A model generated the notes under the pieces. The model was not told where the DNA came from, ran no database searches, and saw nothing but the letters and a program-made list of their open reading frames with translations. Made by a program: the position numbers and the translations under genes. Positions 36,331-48,575 of a stretch of 64,000 bases of DNA are shown here, one piece after another. Numbering within the stretch: the stretch's first letter is position 1; every line of letters begins with the position of its first letter. This DNA is from Ursus arctos (Eukaryota > Chordata > Mammalia > Carnivora > Ursidae), in contig NW_026622786.1 in the NCBI RefSeq assembly GCF_023065955.2, positions 45,184,938-45,248,937 of the forward strand, in the 5' to 3' direction.

Positions 36331-36966
36331 ACAGATGCTACAGCCAGATCAAACCACAAAAGACTCCAAATTGTCAAAACAATCTTGAAAAACAGACCTG
36401 GAGGTATCACAATCCAGATTTTGCGTCATACTACAAAGCTATAGTAATCAAGACAGTATGGAACTGGCACAAATTAGACACATAGATCAAAGGAACAGAA
36501 TAGAAAGCCCAGAAACGAACCCACGATTATATGGTCAATTAATCTTTGATAAAAGAGGCAAGAATATGCAATGGGAAAAAAACAGTCTCTTCAACCAATG
36601 GTGGGAATACTGGACAGCTACATGCAAAAGAATGAAACCGGACAACCTTCTTACACCATACACAAAAATAAACCGAGAATGGATTAAAGACCTAAATGTG
36701 AGACCTGCAACCATAAAAATCCTAGAGAGCTCAGGCAGTAATGTCTAACATTAGACATAGCAACATTTTTCTAGATATGTCTCCTGAAGCATGAGAAGCA
36801 AAAGCAAAAGTAAGCTGTTTAGACTACATCAAAGTAAAAATCTCTACACAGCAAAGGAAACAATCATCAAAACTAAAAGACAACCTGCTGAATGGGAGAG
36901 GAGAAGATAATTACAAGTGATATGTCTGGTAAAGGTTCTCTATCCAAAATATATAAAGAAATTATA

Positions 36967-37176
36967 GGGGATGTCTGGGTGGCTCATTTGGCTCAGCTCC
37001 TGACTGGCTCAGGTCATGATCTCAGGGCCTGGGATCAAGCCTGATGTGGGGCTCTGTGCTCAGCAGGGAGTCTGCTTCTTGCTCTCCCTCTGCCCCTTCC
37101 CCCGCTTATGCATGCTGTGTCTCTTTCTCTCTCTTGCTCTCAAAGAAATAAATAAAATAAAATATTTTTTTAAAAA
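36967..37176 (+). mobile_element. CAN-SINE in L1, older
   Basis: Forward CAN-SINE with a diverged head (GGGGATGTCTGGGTGGCTCA), CT-rich centre and A-rich tail. The short flanking match AAAGAA-A/C-TT is consistent with an eroded duplication. Confidence 0.88.
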
Positions 37177-37674
37177 AGAACTTCTAAAACTCAACACCCA
37201 AAAAACAATAATCCAATTAAAAATGGGCAGAAGATATGAACAGACATTTCTCCAAAGAAGACATATAGATGGCCAGCGGATGTGTGAAAAGATGCTCAAC
37301 ATCACTCACCATCAGGGAAATGCAAATCAAAAGCACAATGAGATTTCATCTCAAACCTGTCAGAATGGCTAAATTCAAATGGACAGAAATGGTGTTGATG
37401 AGGATATGGAGAAAAAGGAACCCTCATGCACTGTTGGTGGAAATGCAAACTGGTACAGCCACTCTAGGAAATAGTGTGGAGGTTCCTCAAAAATTTAAAA
37501 GTAGAGCTACCCTATGGTCAGCAACTTCATTACTAGGTATTTACTCAAAGAATACAAAAATGTTAATTCAAAGGGATATATGCACCCCAATATTTATAGC
37601 AGCATTATCCACAATGGCCAAATTATGGAAACAGCCTAAGTGTCCATTGACAGATTAGTGGATAAGTAAGATAT

Positions 37675-37720
37675 GGTGTGTGTGTATATATATGTATATA
37701 TACACACACACATACATATA
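37675..37720. repeat. TG/TA/CA microsatellite inside L1
   Basis: GTGTGTGT, then TATATATATG, then ACACACACAC: a near-palindromic dinucleotide array at the ORF2 3' end. Confidence 0.9.
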
Positions 37721-38110
37721 ATGGAATATTATTCAGCCATAAAAATGAATTAAATCTTGCCATTTGCAATGACATGGATGGAGCTAGAGAGTAGTATGCT
37801 AAGTGAAATAAGTCAGTCAAAGAAAGACAAATATGATTTCACTCATATGTGGAATTTGAGAAACAAACAAGCAAAGGAAAAAAAAGAGAGAGACCAAGAA
37901 ATAGACTCTTAACTATAGAGAACAAACTGATGGTTATCATAGGGGAGGTAGGTAGGGGAATTGGTAAAATAGGTGATGGGGATTAAGGAATGCACTTGTT
38001 GTAATGAGCACCGGCTGTTGTATGAACGTGTTGAATCACTATATCATACATCGGAAACTAATATTACACTGTATGTTAACTAACTGGAATTTAAATAAAA
38101 ATTTTTAAAA

Positions 38111-38938
38111 AAGAAAAAGTCATCCTAAGTGAATAGTGAGTAATAAGATTGTGCTTCATAAATGATCTTCAAAATCAAAGCAATATTTAATAGCCCCAAA
38201 CTAAAAGAATTACTAAAATGTATCCATAATATAAAGAAAAAGATCAACAAAAAAATAAATCCAGACTCACACTCAATAGAAGCCTGTTTATCTTCCCTAG
38301 TAAGAGCTTGGAATCAATAGAAAGAAACCCCAAGGCAAGAGGCTTTCCAAATACAGACAAATCAGTCTGTGAGCATGACCTCTGCTATACTCAGGCTGTT
38401 AATATACTTAGGTACCACCATTGCAAAGAGATAATTTCCTATAAAAAGAATGTTTTGGAAAGATTATCAATAATATGATGACTGGAAATCAGGCGAAAGT
38501 GATAAAGGAGAAACCAGTCCCTAGATGCATAAAGCTCAGCAAATTTCAAGTTGGATAATAAAAAGAAATTGATTCTGAGAATTGTAAACATCCTCAGAAA
38601 ACAGAAAGGTTTTAGGTTTACAAGTAATAAGAGAAAAATAAAAGATAACCTATAAAGGAACAATTAGCCTGATAGTTTACTTTTCAACAACAATGGAAGC
38701 AAAAAAAAATGAGCAATATATTCAGTGAACCAACGGAAAATATCTATCAGCCTAAAATTACAGACCCAACAAAAGTACCGCAAGTATAAGAGTGGAAGAA
38801 GGCTCAGTAAACTCTTAACCTGCATTCCTTTATTTTGTTTGTTTTAGTCTACAGTTGCAGAAGCATTAATCAACATCTAATGACCCTTGTCTGTCCTTTC
38901 ATCCCTAAGTATATCACCAAATATTTCCCTATATTTGG
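38111..38938 (+). other. LRRIQ3 intron, possibly decayed L1-related at 38640-38800
   Basis: The stretch around CAACAACAATGGAAGCAAAA and AGCCTAAAATTACAGACCCA resembles the L1-related sequence at 43700. The evidence is weak. Confidence 0.3.
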
Positions 38939-38949
38939 AAGTTACCAAG

Positions 38950-39319
38950 TTTTTTTTTATTTAAGTTTTTAAATTTAATTCCAGTGTAGTTAACATACAG
39001 TGTTATATTAGTTTCAGATGTACAATATACTAATTCAACAGTTCTGTACATTGTTCAGTCCTCATCATGGTAAGTGTACTCTTTAAACCCGTCATCACCT
39101 ATTTCACCCACTTCCCGTCTGGTAACCATCAGTTTGTTGTCTGTAGTTAAGAGCCTGTTTCTTGGTTTGTCTCCCTCTCTTTATTTTTTGTGGGATTCAG
39201 TTTGCTAGTATTTTACTGGGACTTTTTTTTCGCACTTAGTATGACTTTTATTTGCATTCCATTTTCATCACCAACTATAGTGTTGGGGAATTATCTAGAT
39301 GCTATGGTAGCCTCCAAGT
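38950..39319 (-). mobile_element. Short 5'-truncated L1 3' end (antisense)
   Basis: A carnivoran L1 3' UTR in antisense (TAGTTAACATACAGTGTTAT; CTGGTAACCATCAG), then a short ORF2 scrap. The perfect 11-bp duplication AAGTTACCAAG at 38939-38949 and 39320-39330 bounds it. The same 3' UTR is seen at 22451 and 52040. Confidence 0.9.
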
Positions 39320-39330
39320 AAGTTACCAAG

Positions 39331-40778
39331 CAGGTTTTTTCACAGATCACAGAATAGAAAGTCTCCCAGACCAAATTAATATACTTGTACCATAGTTTAT
39401 TTAATTAACTTAAAAACATACAGCAGGAAAAAAAGGTGGAGTGGATATAGGTAAAAGTGGGATGAAATGACTACACTATCTGAATCCTGTGTTGTACAAA
39501 GTTCATATGTTTTGTCTCTCACTCTGTTTCATCAGGCCTCTCTGCTGATGATTGGGTTATAATGAACAGAGTTAAGGTTGAGTGATGATCTTCAACAATT
39601 AGAAAGGGTTCTGGAGCCAACACACTCTTAATTTATTAGAGAGATGCAGGAGCAAGTGTGCATCACCGTAGCTGTAAAGTAACTGATAACCTACTGAACT
39701 GTTATGAATTTTACTTGCATGTTTTGAGCAGCATATGCATGGGGTCATATTAGGTTCCTGATGGATGCTTGATTTGATGGGAGACACAGCTGTCTATCTG
39801 GAGATAATGTGGTCAGTGCTCTATGAAATTTTTAAGCTGTTATTTCATTCTCCCATATCTTTCTATCTATAAATAATACTCTAATTTCATTCTTTATATC
39901 AGCCAGTGTCTGTATACACCTGTTTAATCTAATCTGTATAGTGGGTTTTTCAGGCTACTAGCTTACTTACTATCTATACTTAACACATCTTATGAATTTT
40001 GCCTATATCTCACACTTGCTTGTTCAGTATCTGTACTTGGCATCTTATGAGCTTTCTTTCATCCAGGGACAAGGTAAATCCAAGAAAGCAATGTTCTTCC
40101 TCTGACAATTTGTAGAGTGAGGAAAATAGTGATGTTGGTGGTTATTATAATTCACCTTTACACTGGAGGTAAATTCCATTTGATCCTAGATATTGGGAAG
40201 GTTTCCCTGTGTAATACCATTCTTGATCAGACCTTACACTCTCCTCTACTTGTATACTCAGGGCTATCCATAATACCAAAGGTCAACATTATCTGAGTAA
40301 AGTAATTGTCCTAAGGCTGAAAGCTGGATTCAGAGACGATGCTTATCTCTTTGAGCTGCTGCTTAAATTGGGTTTAGATTCTAAGGAATATACATATTTT
40401 TCCTTCCCCATGCATTATATTTTATCCATATTTTTTTCATGTCTTTAGCAAAAAGATTGGTCAGGGTATTTAGTCAGTCATACTTTAGGCAATTAAGCTT
40501 TTACCTTAGGTTTTCATGAAGTGGGAAATGATTAAGGCTGATTAAAGAAATTGGTCTAGGGTTCTGAATTAAAGTATATGTTTATGAGAAAGAGAATAGC
40601 CACATTTTTACCTCTTTACACTCTAGTTAAATAAAAAGGCTCTTAGCAAGCATCCATTCTTATATATTCTATATATGTTTCTTAATATTGAAAATAAACT
40701 CACACAAATAACCAATTATTGGTCATCCTACAAGGCTAACCAATTATCGTGAAATACTGTATAGTGGATAAGACTCAA
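39331..40778 (+). other. LRRIQ3 intron, unique sequence
   Basis: About 1.4 kb with no recognised repeat, RNA gene or exon. I looked for the next LRRIQ3 exon without success. Confidence 0.35.
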
Positions 40779-40794
40779 GAATAAAAAATTATAT

Positions 40795-40951
40795 AGGGAT
40801 ACCTGGGTAGCTCAAGTTGGTTAAACATCTGACTCTTAATTTCAGCTAAGGTCATGATTACAGGGTTGTGAGATCCAGCCCCACGTCAGGCTCCATGCTG
40901 GGTATGGATCCTGCTTAAGATTCTCTTTCTCTCTCTGCCCCCCTTCCCAAA
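40795..40951 (+). mobile_element. CAN-SINE, old diverged copy
   Basis: Forward CAN-SINE with the diverged head GGGATACCTGGGTAGCTCAA and a shortened body. The 16-bp duplication AGAATAAAAAATTATA (40779-40794 and 40952-40967) is still perfect. Confidence 0.92.
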
Positions 40952-40967
40952 AGAATAAAAAATTATA

Positions 40968-42489
40968 GAAATAAAACCAATGGTCCTATGTATCATTAGC
41001 AGTTTGCTTTTCTCTCTACATTTAACACTTCCCCATTATGTGCAATGTGATTTGGGTTGATTGACCACACACTTCATACCCAGATGAATATTTTCTGATA
41101 TAAGGCTGTGTGTTTTATTAGGATTATTTTGATTATCTTAGTAAAAGAAGTAGAAGAAATAAAAGAATACCAAGGCAAACTAGTATAAACAATAAAAGGG
41201 ATATGTTGGTTTACATGACTGAAAAGTCCTAAAGAAATTGTTATAGAATCCTGAATAAACCCTGAATCCTACCCTAACCTGAACTTACTGTTTTGATATT
41301 TAAACCAGTTTGAGTTTGTTGTTGTCATGTTGAAAAAGAAGTAGATACTATAAGGAATAGACTTCAAAGTGTGAAGTTGATAAACTGAGGTAGAGAAGAG
41401 AGAGTCATGAGGAAGAACCTTTTATCCTGGGCAAGGGTATTGGTAATCATTTTTATACAGTTAAGAAATAGTTAATTAAACTGTTTATTTATATTATACA
41501 TTGGTTTTTGCATAGAGAAATATGAAGTTAGGGAGATTAGTAGGAAAAATGCCAGATGTTGATGTATTTTGATTATTTCATTTATAGTCTCTAGTAGATT
41601 ATTTTAGGAAGGACACGTAATTAGCTTGAAATGGGTATAAATGACAGTGAGGGAAGATATGACTTTGCTAAAAAGAGCAAATCTATAATGATTTATAGAT
41701 TTATAACTAATCTATAATTCAGTTTGATGAAACGTTTATTAATTTGGGAATCTGTCAAGTAGAAAATATGATTTATATACCCCAAACCGGGTTAGGATTT
41801 GGACAGAAGGGAAGGTAAGCTACTAGAAAAAATTAATAAGTATTCTCCGCCTGACTTAAGGGATAGTAAGCATCGCTAGGAAGATAAAGCCTCTGATTCA
41901 GTGATAGTACCATAAAGAAATATTAGTGGAAGCCAGATATAGACAACTTACATAATATCTAGCTTTATATAAGGTGGGGATCATTAATTATAATCTGTAA
42001 AGACAAAATATATATCCAAGCCAATGTATTCTAAAATTTGCAGATTTAAAAGTAACTTTACTTAGTTTAATGCTATCTTGGAACACAAATGTGCTTTTTT
42101 CTACTATTTGCTAACCTAAAATCATCTTTGTTAGAATATTACTAAAAGATCAAGAATATTTTATGATTAGGTAAACAATTTTAGTAATTTAATATCAATA
42201 GATTGTGTCTGGTCTCATGTTCATCTTACTGAATTGAATAATAGTTCTACTTAAGTTGTCAGAATTAGACTGAATTACTTAGTCTCTTTATTTCAAGTTT
42301 ATGCAGAATAGTTTTAATTGTATTAATGCTTTACAAAATGTCTTAATTCCATTGAAACTCAGGATAGGAAAATAGACTGCTATATTAGTCTTTTTAGAAA
42401 CTAGTTTTCCATTTTCAGAAGTAGTGCAAGAGACAAAGTATTTTGTATATTTGTTTTCTTTCAAAATGAGTGGGATTCTACATGTACAC
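40968..42489 (+). other. LRRIQ3 intron, unique sequence
   Basis: AT-rich with nothing assignable. Confidence 0.35.
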
Positions 42490-42810
42490 ACAAGTGAGTT
42501 TTATTGTCTTCTTTTTATCCTCATTAAACTCAGTAGCAGACTAATGGCATAGACAGATAGATTCATTCCAACATCATGTGGGTGGGTTTTCCTACACTTG
42601 GGGCAGGAACAGCATATCCAACAGCAGGATTCAGGAAACATCAGCATGGCCTTGCTGCATGTCCCGATGGTTTAAGCTATCATAGCAGGATCACCATTGT
42701 CTGCCTCCTCTGATGTATTCAGATGAGTACATTTCTGACTTCCATGAGCAAGTATTTGTGGCCATTCCAGAAACAATTATCTTTAAAAAATATATAATTA
42801 AAAACACATG
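42490..42810 (-). other. Unassigned, GC-richer segment, possible retrocopy
   Basis: This stretch is richer in GC than its surroundings and matches no repeat I know. On the minus strand two short open stretches, interrupted by stops, end with AATAAA near 42500. A decayed processed gene copy is possible, but I cannot name a parent and see no poly(A) tail or flanking duplication. Confidence 0.25.
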
Positions 42811-43279
42811 TAACACATGGTGCTTAAATGTAAGGTATTCTAACAGCCAGCTTTATATCTGTGACCTATAGGTTTTGACTACTTAATTCAGAGGACAGTC
42901 TGTTTTAAAAAGTCAGAAAGTGTCATTACAATGAAGTATTTCTTTGGGGTGGGCTGGGAATAGTTGTAATTAATTTTGTTTGTGGAAAGTCAGAGAATAC
43001 TTTCAGGAGATTGTGCTTAAACTGAAGCTTTAATAATTCCTGAGTAATATGTGGATATCATTATCTCTTTAATAATATAACTAAGAACTTGAGAAGCAAT
43101 ATTTTTAATAGTACTAACTTCTTCCTTTAGATTATAATTCTCAGTTTACTCTCTCCAGGATTAAATAATAAAACTATTGAGTTTGCATGTTGCTTATAAT
43201 TAATAGTGAAAAACAGTAGTGGACTAGGCAAGTTTTTTACAAAGCAACAAAATGTGCCAAACATTTTGCCAAAATAATT
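42811..43279 (+). other. LRRIQ3 intron, unique sequence
   Basis: No feature recognised. Confidence 0.35.
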
Positions 43280-45895
43280 TAGTATTATGTGTTTAAGACT
43301 AGACATGTCTGAGAAAGAATCTCTGAGATTAAGGATATCTCAATAACAACCTCAAAACTGAAAAGCAAAATAAGACTAAAAAGGACTACAATATAATATA
43401 CAAAAACTGTGGGACAACTACAAAGGTATAACATACATGTAGTCAGAATCCTAAAAGGAGAAGAAAGACAGGAACAGAAGAAATATTTGAAACAAGACAA
43501 ATGGATAATTTCTCCCAAGTAATGTCAGACACCAAACCATAAATCCAGGAAGATCAGAATACCAAGCAGGATAAATGCCAAAAACCCTACACCTAAGCAT
43601 ATCATATTCAAACTACAGAAAAACAAAACAAAGAGAAAATCCATAGAAAGGCCAGAGGATAGAGACACCTTACTATAGAGGAGGAAAGATAAGAATTAGA
43701 TCTGACTTCTCTTTAGAAACCACACAAGCCAAGAGGAGAATGGAGTGAAATATTCAAAGTGTTGAAAGAGAAAACCATCAATCTTGAATTCTGTATGCTG
43801 CATAATTATCCTTAAAAAATGAAAGAAAATAAAGACTTTCTCATATGAACAAAAACCGGGGGAATTTGTTGCCATTAGACCTGAGTTGTAAGAAATCTTA
43901 AAAGATTTTTTAGAAAGAAAATCATGTAGGTTACAAACATATCTACATAAAGAAAGGAAGAACACTGAGAAAAGAATAAGCGAAAGTAAAATAACTTATT
44001 TTTTTCTTAATTGATCTAACAGATAATGTTTATTCAAAGTAGTAATATATTCTATTATGTGTATATATATTAAGCAGTGTAGTATTATTTGAAATTAGAC
44101 TTAGATTAATTGCAAATATTTATTGCAACCTCTAGGGTAACTACTAAAAAAGTAAAAAAAGTATAACCAATTTTCTAAGAAAGGAGAAAAAATGGAATCG
44201 TGAAATGCTCAGTTAAAATCAAAGAAGAAGAAAAAGAATGGAAGACAAAATAGGAACAAGAACAAGGACAATAAATATAGTAAGAAATATAGCAAATACT
44301 AATCCCACCATATCAATCATTGTTTTGGTTACCAGCGGTCTACATATACCAATGAAAAGACAGAGATTGTCAGTTTGGATTGAAAAACAAGACCCAAATG
44401 TCGTCTACAAAAAACCGCCATAAATACAAAGACGCATATAGATTAAATGGATGGAGGAAAACAGACCATGCTACCACTAATCAAAGGAATTCTGGAGTAT
44501 CTATATTAATTTTGGACAGTGAAAATTTCATAGTGAGTAAAGTTATCAAGGATAAAAAGGGCATTATATAACAAAAAAGGGTAAATTCTCCGAGAAGACA
44601 TAATTATTCTTAATGTGTATGCAGCCAATGACAAAGCATCAAAATATGTGATAGAACTACAAAGGAGAAACAGATGAAGACATAAACACCTGGCTCTCAG
44701 AAATAGGTCAAGCAGGCAGAAAATCATTTAGGGCATAGCTGTATTCAACAATATCATCAACTGGCTATAATGGTCATTTATATACTATTTTATGCAACGA
44801 CAACAGAATTCACATTCATCTCAAGCTCACTATGGAACATTCAGCAAAATAGACTGATTCTGGGCCATAAAATACAACCTTAACAATCTTAAAAAAATAG
44901 GAATCCTATATCTCCTGTCAGACACAATGGAATAAAACTACTCTCAAAACAAACTATATCAATTACAGAATTATAGCTGGAAAATCCCAGACTACTTAGA
45001 GATTAAACAATGTCTAACACTTCTAAATAACCATAGATCAAAGAAGAAATTTCAAGGGAATTCTATAGTATTTTGAACTAAATGAAAATGAAAGCTACTT
45101 AAAAAATTCATGGGATACAGTGAAAGCAGAGCTTATAGGGACATTTATAGCACTAAATACATATATTAGAAAAGAAGAAAGACCTAAAAATAATCATCTA
45201 AGCTTCCACTTTAGGAAATTAAAAAAAGAAGACCAAATTAAATCCAAAGTAAGCATAGATAATACAAATTAGGGCATGAGTTAGTGAAACTCAACGCTAA
45301 CATACTCTTGCCTTGTGACACAGCAGTCATGCTCCTTGTATTTACCCAAAGAAGTTGTAAATTTATGTCTACACAAAAACCTGAAGTGTATATTTATAGC
45401 AGCTTTATTCCTGAGTGCAAAAAACTTGAAGCAACCATGATATCCTTTAGTAGGTGAATGGATGAATAAATAATATGGTACATTCAGAAAAAGGAACAAT
45501 TTCATCAATAAGAAGAAATGAGCTATCAAGCCATGAAAATACGTGGAGGAAACATAAATGTGTATTTCTAAGTGAAGGAATTGAAAATGATACATACTAT
45601 ATGATTCTAATTATATGACATTTTAGAAAAGGCAGAGCAATGGAGATAGTAAAAGTATCTGTGGTTGTCAGGGTTGTACACACCAGAGTGAACCCTAATA
45701 TAAACTATGGTATTTGAATGATAGCGATATGACAGTGTTGGTTCATCTATTGTAACAAACATTCTGGTGGGGGATGTTGAGGGAGGCTATGCCTATGTGG
45801 CAGTAGGGGGTGTAGAGGAAATCTCTAGATCTTCCTCTCAGTTTTGCTGTGAACCTAACACTGGTGTAAAATATAAAATCTATTACAAATAATTT
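43280..45895 (+). mobile_element. Old L1 LINE (sense), with internal deletions
   Basis: A 5' portion (43500-43960) with the L1-type stretch GAATTCTGTATGCTGCATAA leads to ORF2 endonuclease sequence from about 44290 (VTSGLHIPMKRQRLS in one frame). RT-proximal sequence is mostly deleted. A C-terminal segment at 45290-45580 is followed by the 3' UTR to about 45895 (TGACAGTGTTGGTTCATCTA). Highly decayed, with no usable ORF. Confidence 0.7.
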
Positions 45896-46990
45896 TTTAA
45901 AAATTAACTGAAAAAAGTAGCACACAATGGGTGTCATTAAAGATTTTGGTTTAAGGGATTACATGGATAGTGGTCAAACCCTACTCATTTGCTCCCTTCA
46001 TCTTCCTTTTCCCTCCCTCCGTCCCTTTCTCCCTTCTTCCCTTACTTCCTTGACAGGTTGAAGTTCTACTTTTTTAATAGCAATCACAATTCCGTACTTG
46101 TTAAGATCTTACATATGTATTTTTATAGTTGATTCAAAGTTGTTGATTATGTGAAATCCACTGTAGCAAAAGTACATGAACTTTTGTGTTTTGTTGTTTA
46201 TTTAATTAAAATAAAGTATATAATGAGGAGTGAATAAACAAATTTAAACAGAATTTTTTTGAATTTGTGGTCACTTTTCTCCTATAATTATGCTAGATAT
46301 ATGGTGTATTATATGTGTCATTTTCATGCAGTTAATTATAAAGTCCTCCTAGTCCTTAGGTGCTGACAGTTGAAAACAAAAGCAATCATAAATAAAAAAT
46401 ACAGATATAAATTTTATACTTAAAAAATACTTAGATATTTTTTGCAATGACAGGGAAACTATAAACTTAATTTAGTACTTTAGTATAAAGTTATAAGGAT
46501 CCAGGATGAGAACTGGAAAACAGGACTCTGAAAGTTTCCTTTTACAACTGTTTTATACTGTTGCAGTATGAAAATGAACTAAATGACTTAGCTTCTGCTG
46601 AATGTTGGTGAAGAGAAGAGAAAGAATGAAACAAGGATAAAGGAATTTTGCACTTACAGTTAAGAAAAATAAAGACTAAGAACAATCTTCCCAGCATGCC
46701 TCTTTAGAAAAGGAATAGAAAAAATCAAAATAAAAGCAAAAATTGTGACTGCTAAGCTAGAAGGTAGCTAGAACTCATTAATCCTCAAAGTAAGAAATAA
46801 TGTCACCACATAACCAAAAATTCTGAAGATTTTTTGTCATTTCTAATATGTATTGAATTAGCTATTCTTTTCAGATGCCTATGCAATTCTTTATTCTTGA
46901 AATTGCAGATATGCTTCCTCCTAGAGTGCATAACTCTTCTGGGAAGATGCTTACTGGTGTGCTAATAAACCTCTCAGTGGGATGAGAAGC
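45896..46990 (+). other. LRRIQ3 intron, unique; pyrimidine-rich patch
   Basis: A CCTCC/CTTCC-rich patch at 46000-46060, otherwise nothing assignable. Confidence 0.35.
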
Positions 46991-46994
46991 ATTC

Positions 46995-47180
46995 TAACCT
47001 AGGAGTAGGGAGACCTGGATGCTCATGCCCCAGCCCTTGGCCCTTGAGTGAGTTGACATTCCTTTGAGGCTCACAAAGTAGGGGCAGTTGTGAGGATGGA
47101 CTGAGATAGTATCTGTTAAGTGCTCAGCAGTAATTGGTGCAGAGTCAGCACTCCACAAGCGTTCTTAGAATTATTAGGAT
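46995..47180 (-). mobile_element. MIR SINE (antisense)
   Basis: Reverse MIR words: GGGAGACCTGGATGCTCATG, GTGAGGATGGACTGAGATAG, GTGCTCAGCAGTAATTGG and GTCAGCACTC. A decayed, ancient copy. Confidence 0.75.
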
Positions 47181-47424
47181 TCCTGTGATTCAACAGTTTA
47201 CTATTTTTTATTGAAATCACTATCATTCCGATAACAGACTTGGTTGGCAAGGGAGCTAGATCTTACAATTTTAAAAAGTCATCTTCCTTCTTTTAGGATA
47301 ATTCTGTTAAAGGAAATGCCTTTACCATGGAAACCCTCATATTACAAAGAATTTTACATTCCATTAAAAAAAAAAAGCTGCCCTCTGGCATGCTGGCAAA
47401 ACTAATTAGAATCATAAAATATAG

Positions 47425-47673
47425 GGGTGCCTGGGTGGCTCAGTTGGTTAATGATCTGCCTTCGACTCAGGGGTGCCTGGGTGGCTCAGTTGGTTAATGG
47501 TCTGCCTTCGACTCAGGTCATGATCTCAGCGTCCTGGGATCAAGCTCCTGCTTCTGGTGCCCTGCTCAGCGGGAAGCCTGCTTTTCCCTGCCCGTCTACC
47601 TGCCACTCCTCCTGCTTGTGCTCTCTCTCTCTCTGTCAAATAATAAATAAAATCTTTAAAAAAGAAAAAAAAA
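47425..47673 (+). mobile_element. CAN-SINE with duplicated tRNA-like head
   Basis: A forward CAN-SINE bounded by the perfect 17-bp duplication AGAATCATAAAATATAG (47408-47424 and 47674-47690). Its first 46 bp are present twice in tandem (47425-47470 and 47471-47516) with one A/G difference. Each unit holds an A-box-like TGGCTCAGTTGG, so the RNA polymerase III promoter has two A boxes upstream of the single B-box region. The rest is normal, ending AATAAAATCTTTAAAAAAG. Confidence 0.95.
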
Positions 47674-47690
47674 AGAATCATAAAATATAG

Positions 47691-48575
47691 GGGAAGTGTT
47701 TCCTCCTCTATTTTTTTGTAAGAGTTTGTGAAGGATTTTATTTCTTCTTTAAATGTTTGGTAGAATCCACCCATGAAGCCATCTTGGCCTGGGCTTTCCT
47801 TCATGGGAATATTTTAAATTACTAATTTAGTTTTGGTTTTGGTTTTGGTTTTGTTTCTTTGCTTTTTAGAGGTCTATTTAGGTTTTCATTTTTTTAGTTA
47901 ATTTTGGTAATTTGTGTCTTTTGGGGAATCTTTCCATTTCATCTAAATTGTCTAATTTTTGATGTAATGCCATTTTATGACACTTTTAATTTCTGTAAGG
48001 TCAATAGTAACATAGTCCCTTTTATTTTTTATTTTAGCAATTTATGACTTCTCTTTTTTTCTTAGCCTAGCCAGAGGTTTGCCTCTTTTTTCCTGATATT
48101 TGGAAGGAAACAAGTATTAGTTTAATTGATTTCTGTATTTTTCTGATTTTCTGTTTCACTGATTTCCTCTCTAATCCTTTATTTCCTTTCATTGTGCCTG
48201 CTATGGGTTTACTTCACTCTTTTCTTCTCCATGTTTCTTAAAGTGGAAACTTTCTTGCTTTAATATACCTCCTATGTTCTTTTTCCTTCTTCATGCTTTT
48301 TATTTTATATGTTTATATATGTGTATATATTGTTTTTATATATTATGTATTATTTCTATGCACAAACATCTTTAAGAAGAAAAGAGAAGAAAGTGCATTT
48401 TTATTTTCTTTTATAATTACTTAAGTAATTGGAATTACCCTTGCTCTTTATTTCTTCATGTAAATTTGAGTTATTGTCTGCTGTCAGTTTTTTACCTGAA
48501 AATTTTCCTTTGAAATTTTTTGTAAAGCAGATCTGCTAGGAAGAAATTCTCTCAGTCTTTGTTTACCTAGAAATA
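47691..48575 (-). mobile_element. L1 LINE fragment (antisense)
   Basis: ORF2 sequence (TTTAAATGTTTGGTAGAATC) jumps near 48300 to inter-ORF/ORF1 type sequence (TTTTTTGTAAAGCAGATCTG; compare 59870). This implies an internal deletion. A GTTTTG array lies at 47827-47856. Confidence 0.75.

Larger units (their letters stand above)
36335..38110 (+). mobile_element. L1 LINE 3' end (sense)
   Basis: Sense ORF2 downstream of the RT domain, with readable pieces at 36458-36745 ([25 protein letters not shown]) and 37269-37655, followed by a 3' UTR. AATAAA at 38093-38098 and an A-rich tail complete the end. Several frameshifts. A CAN-SINE (36967-37176) and a microsatellite lie inside. It is 5' truncated. 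Confidence 0.9.
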
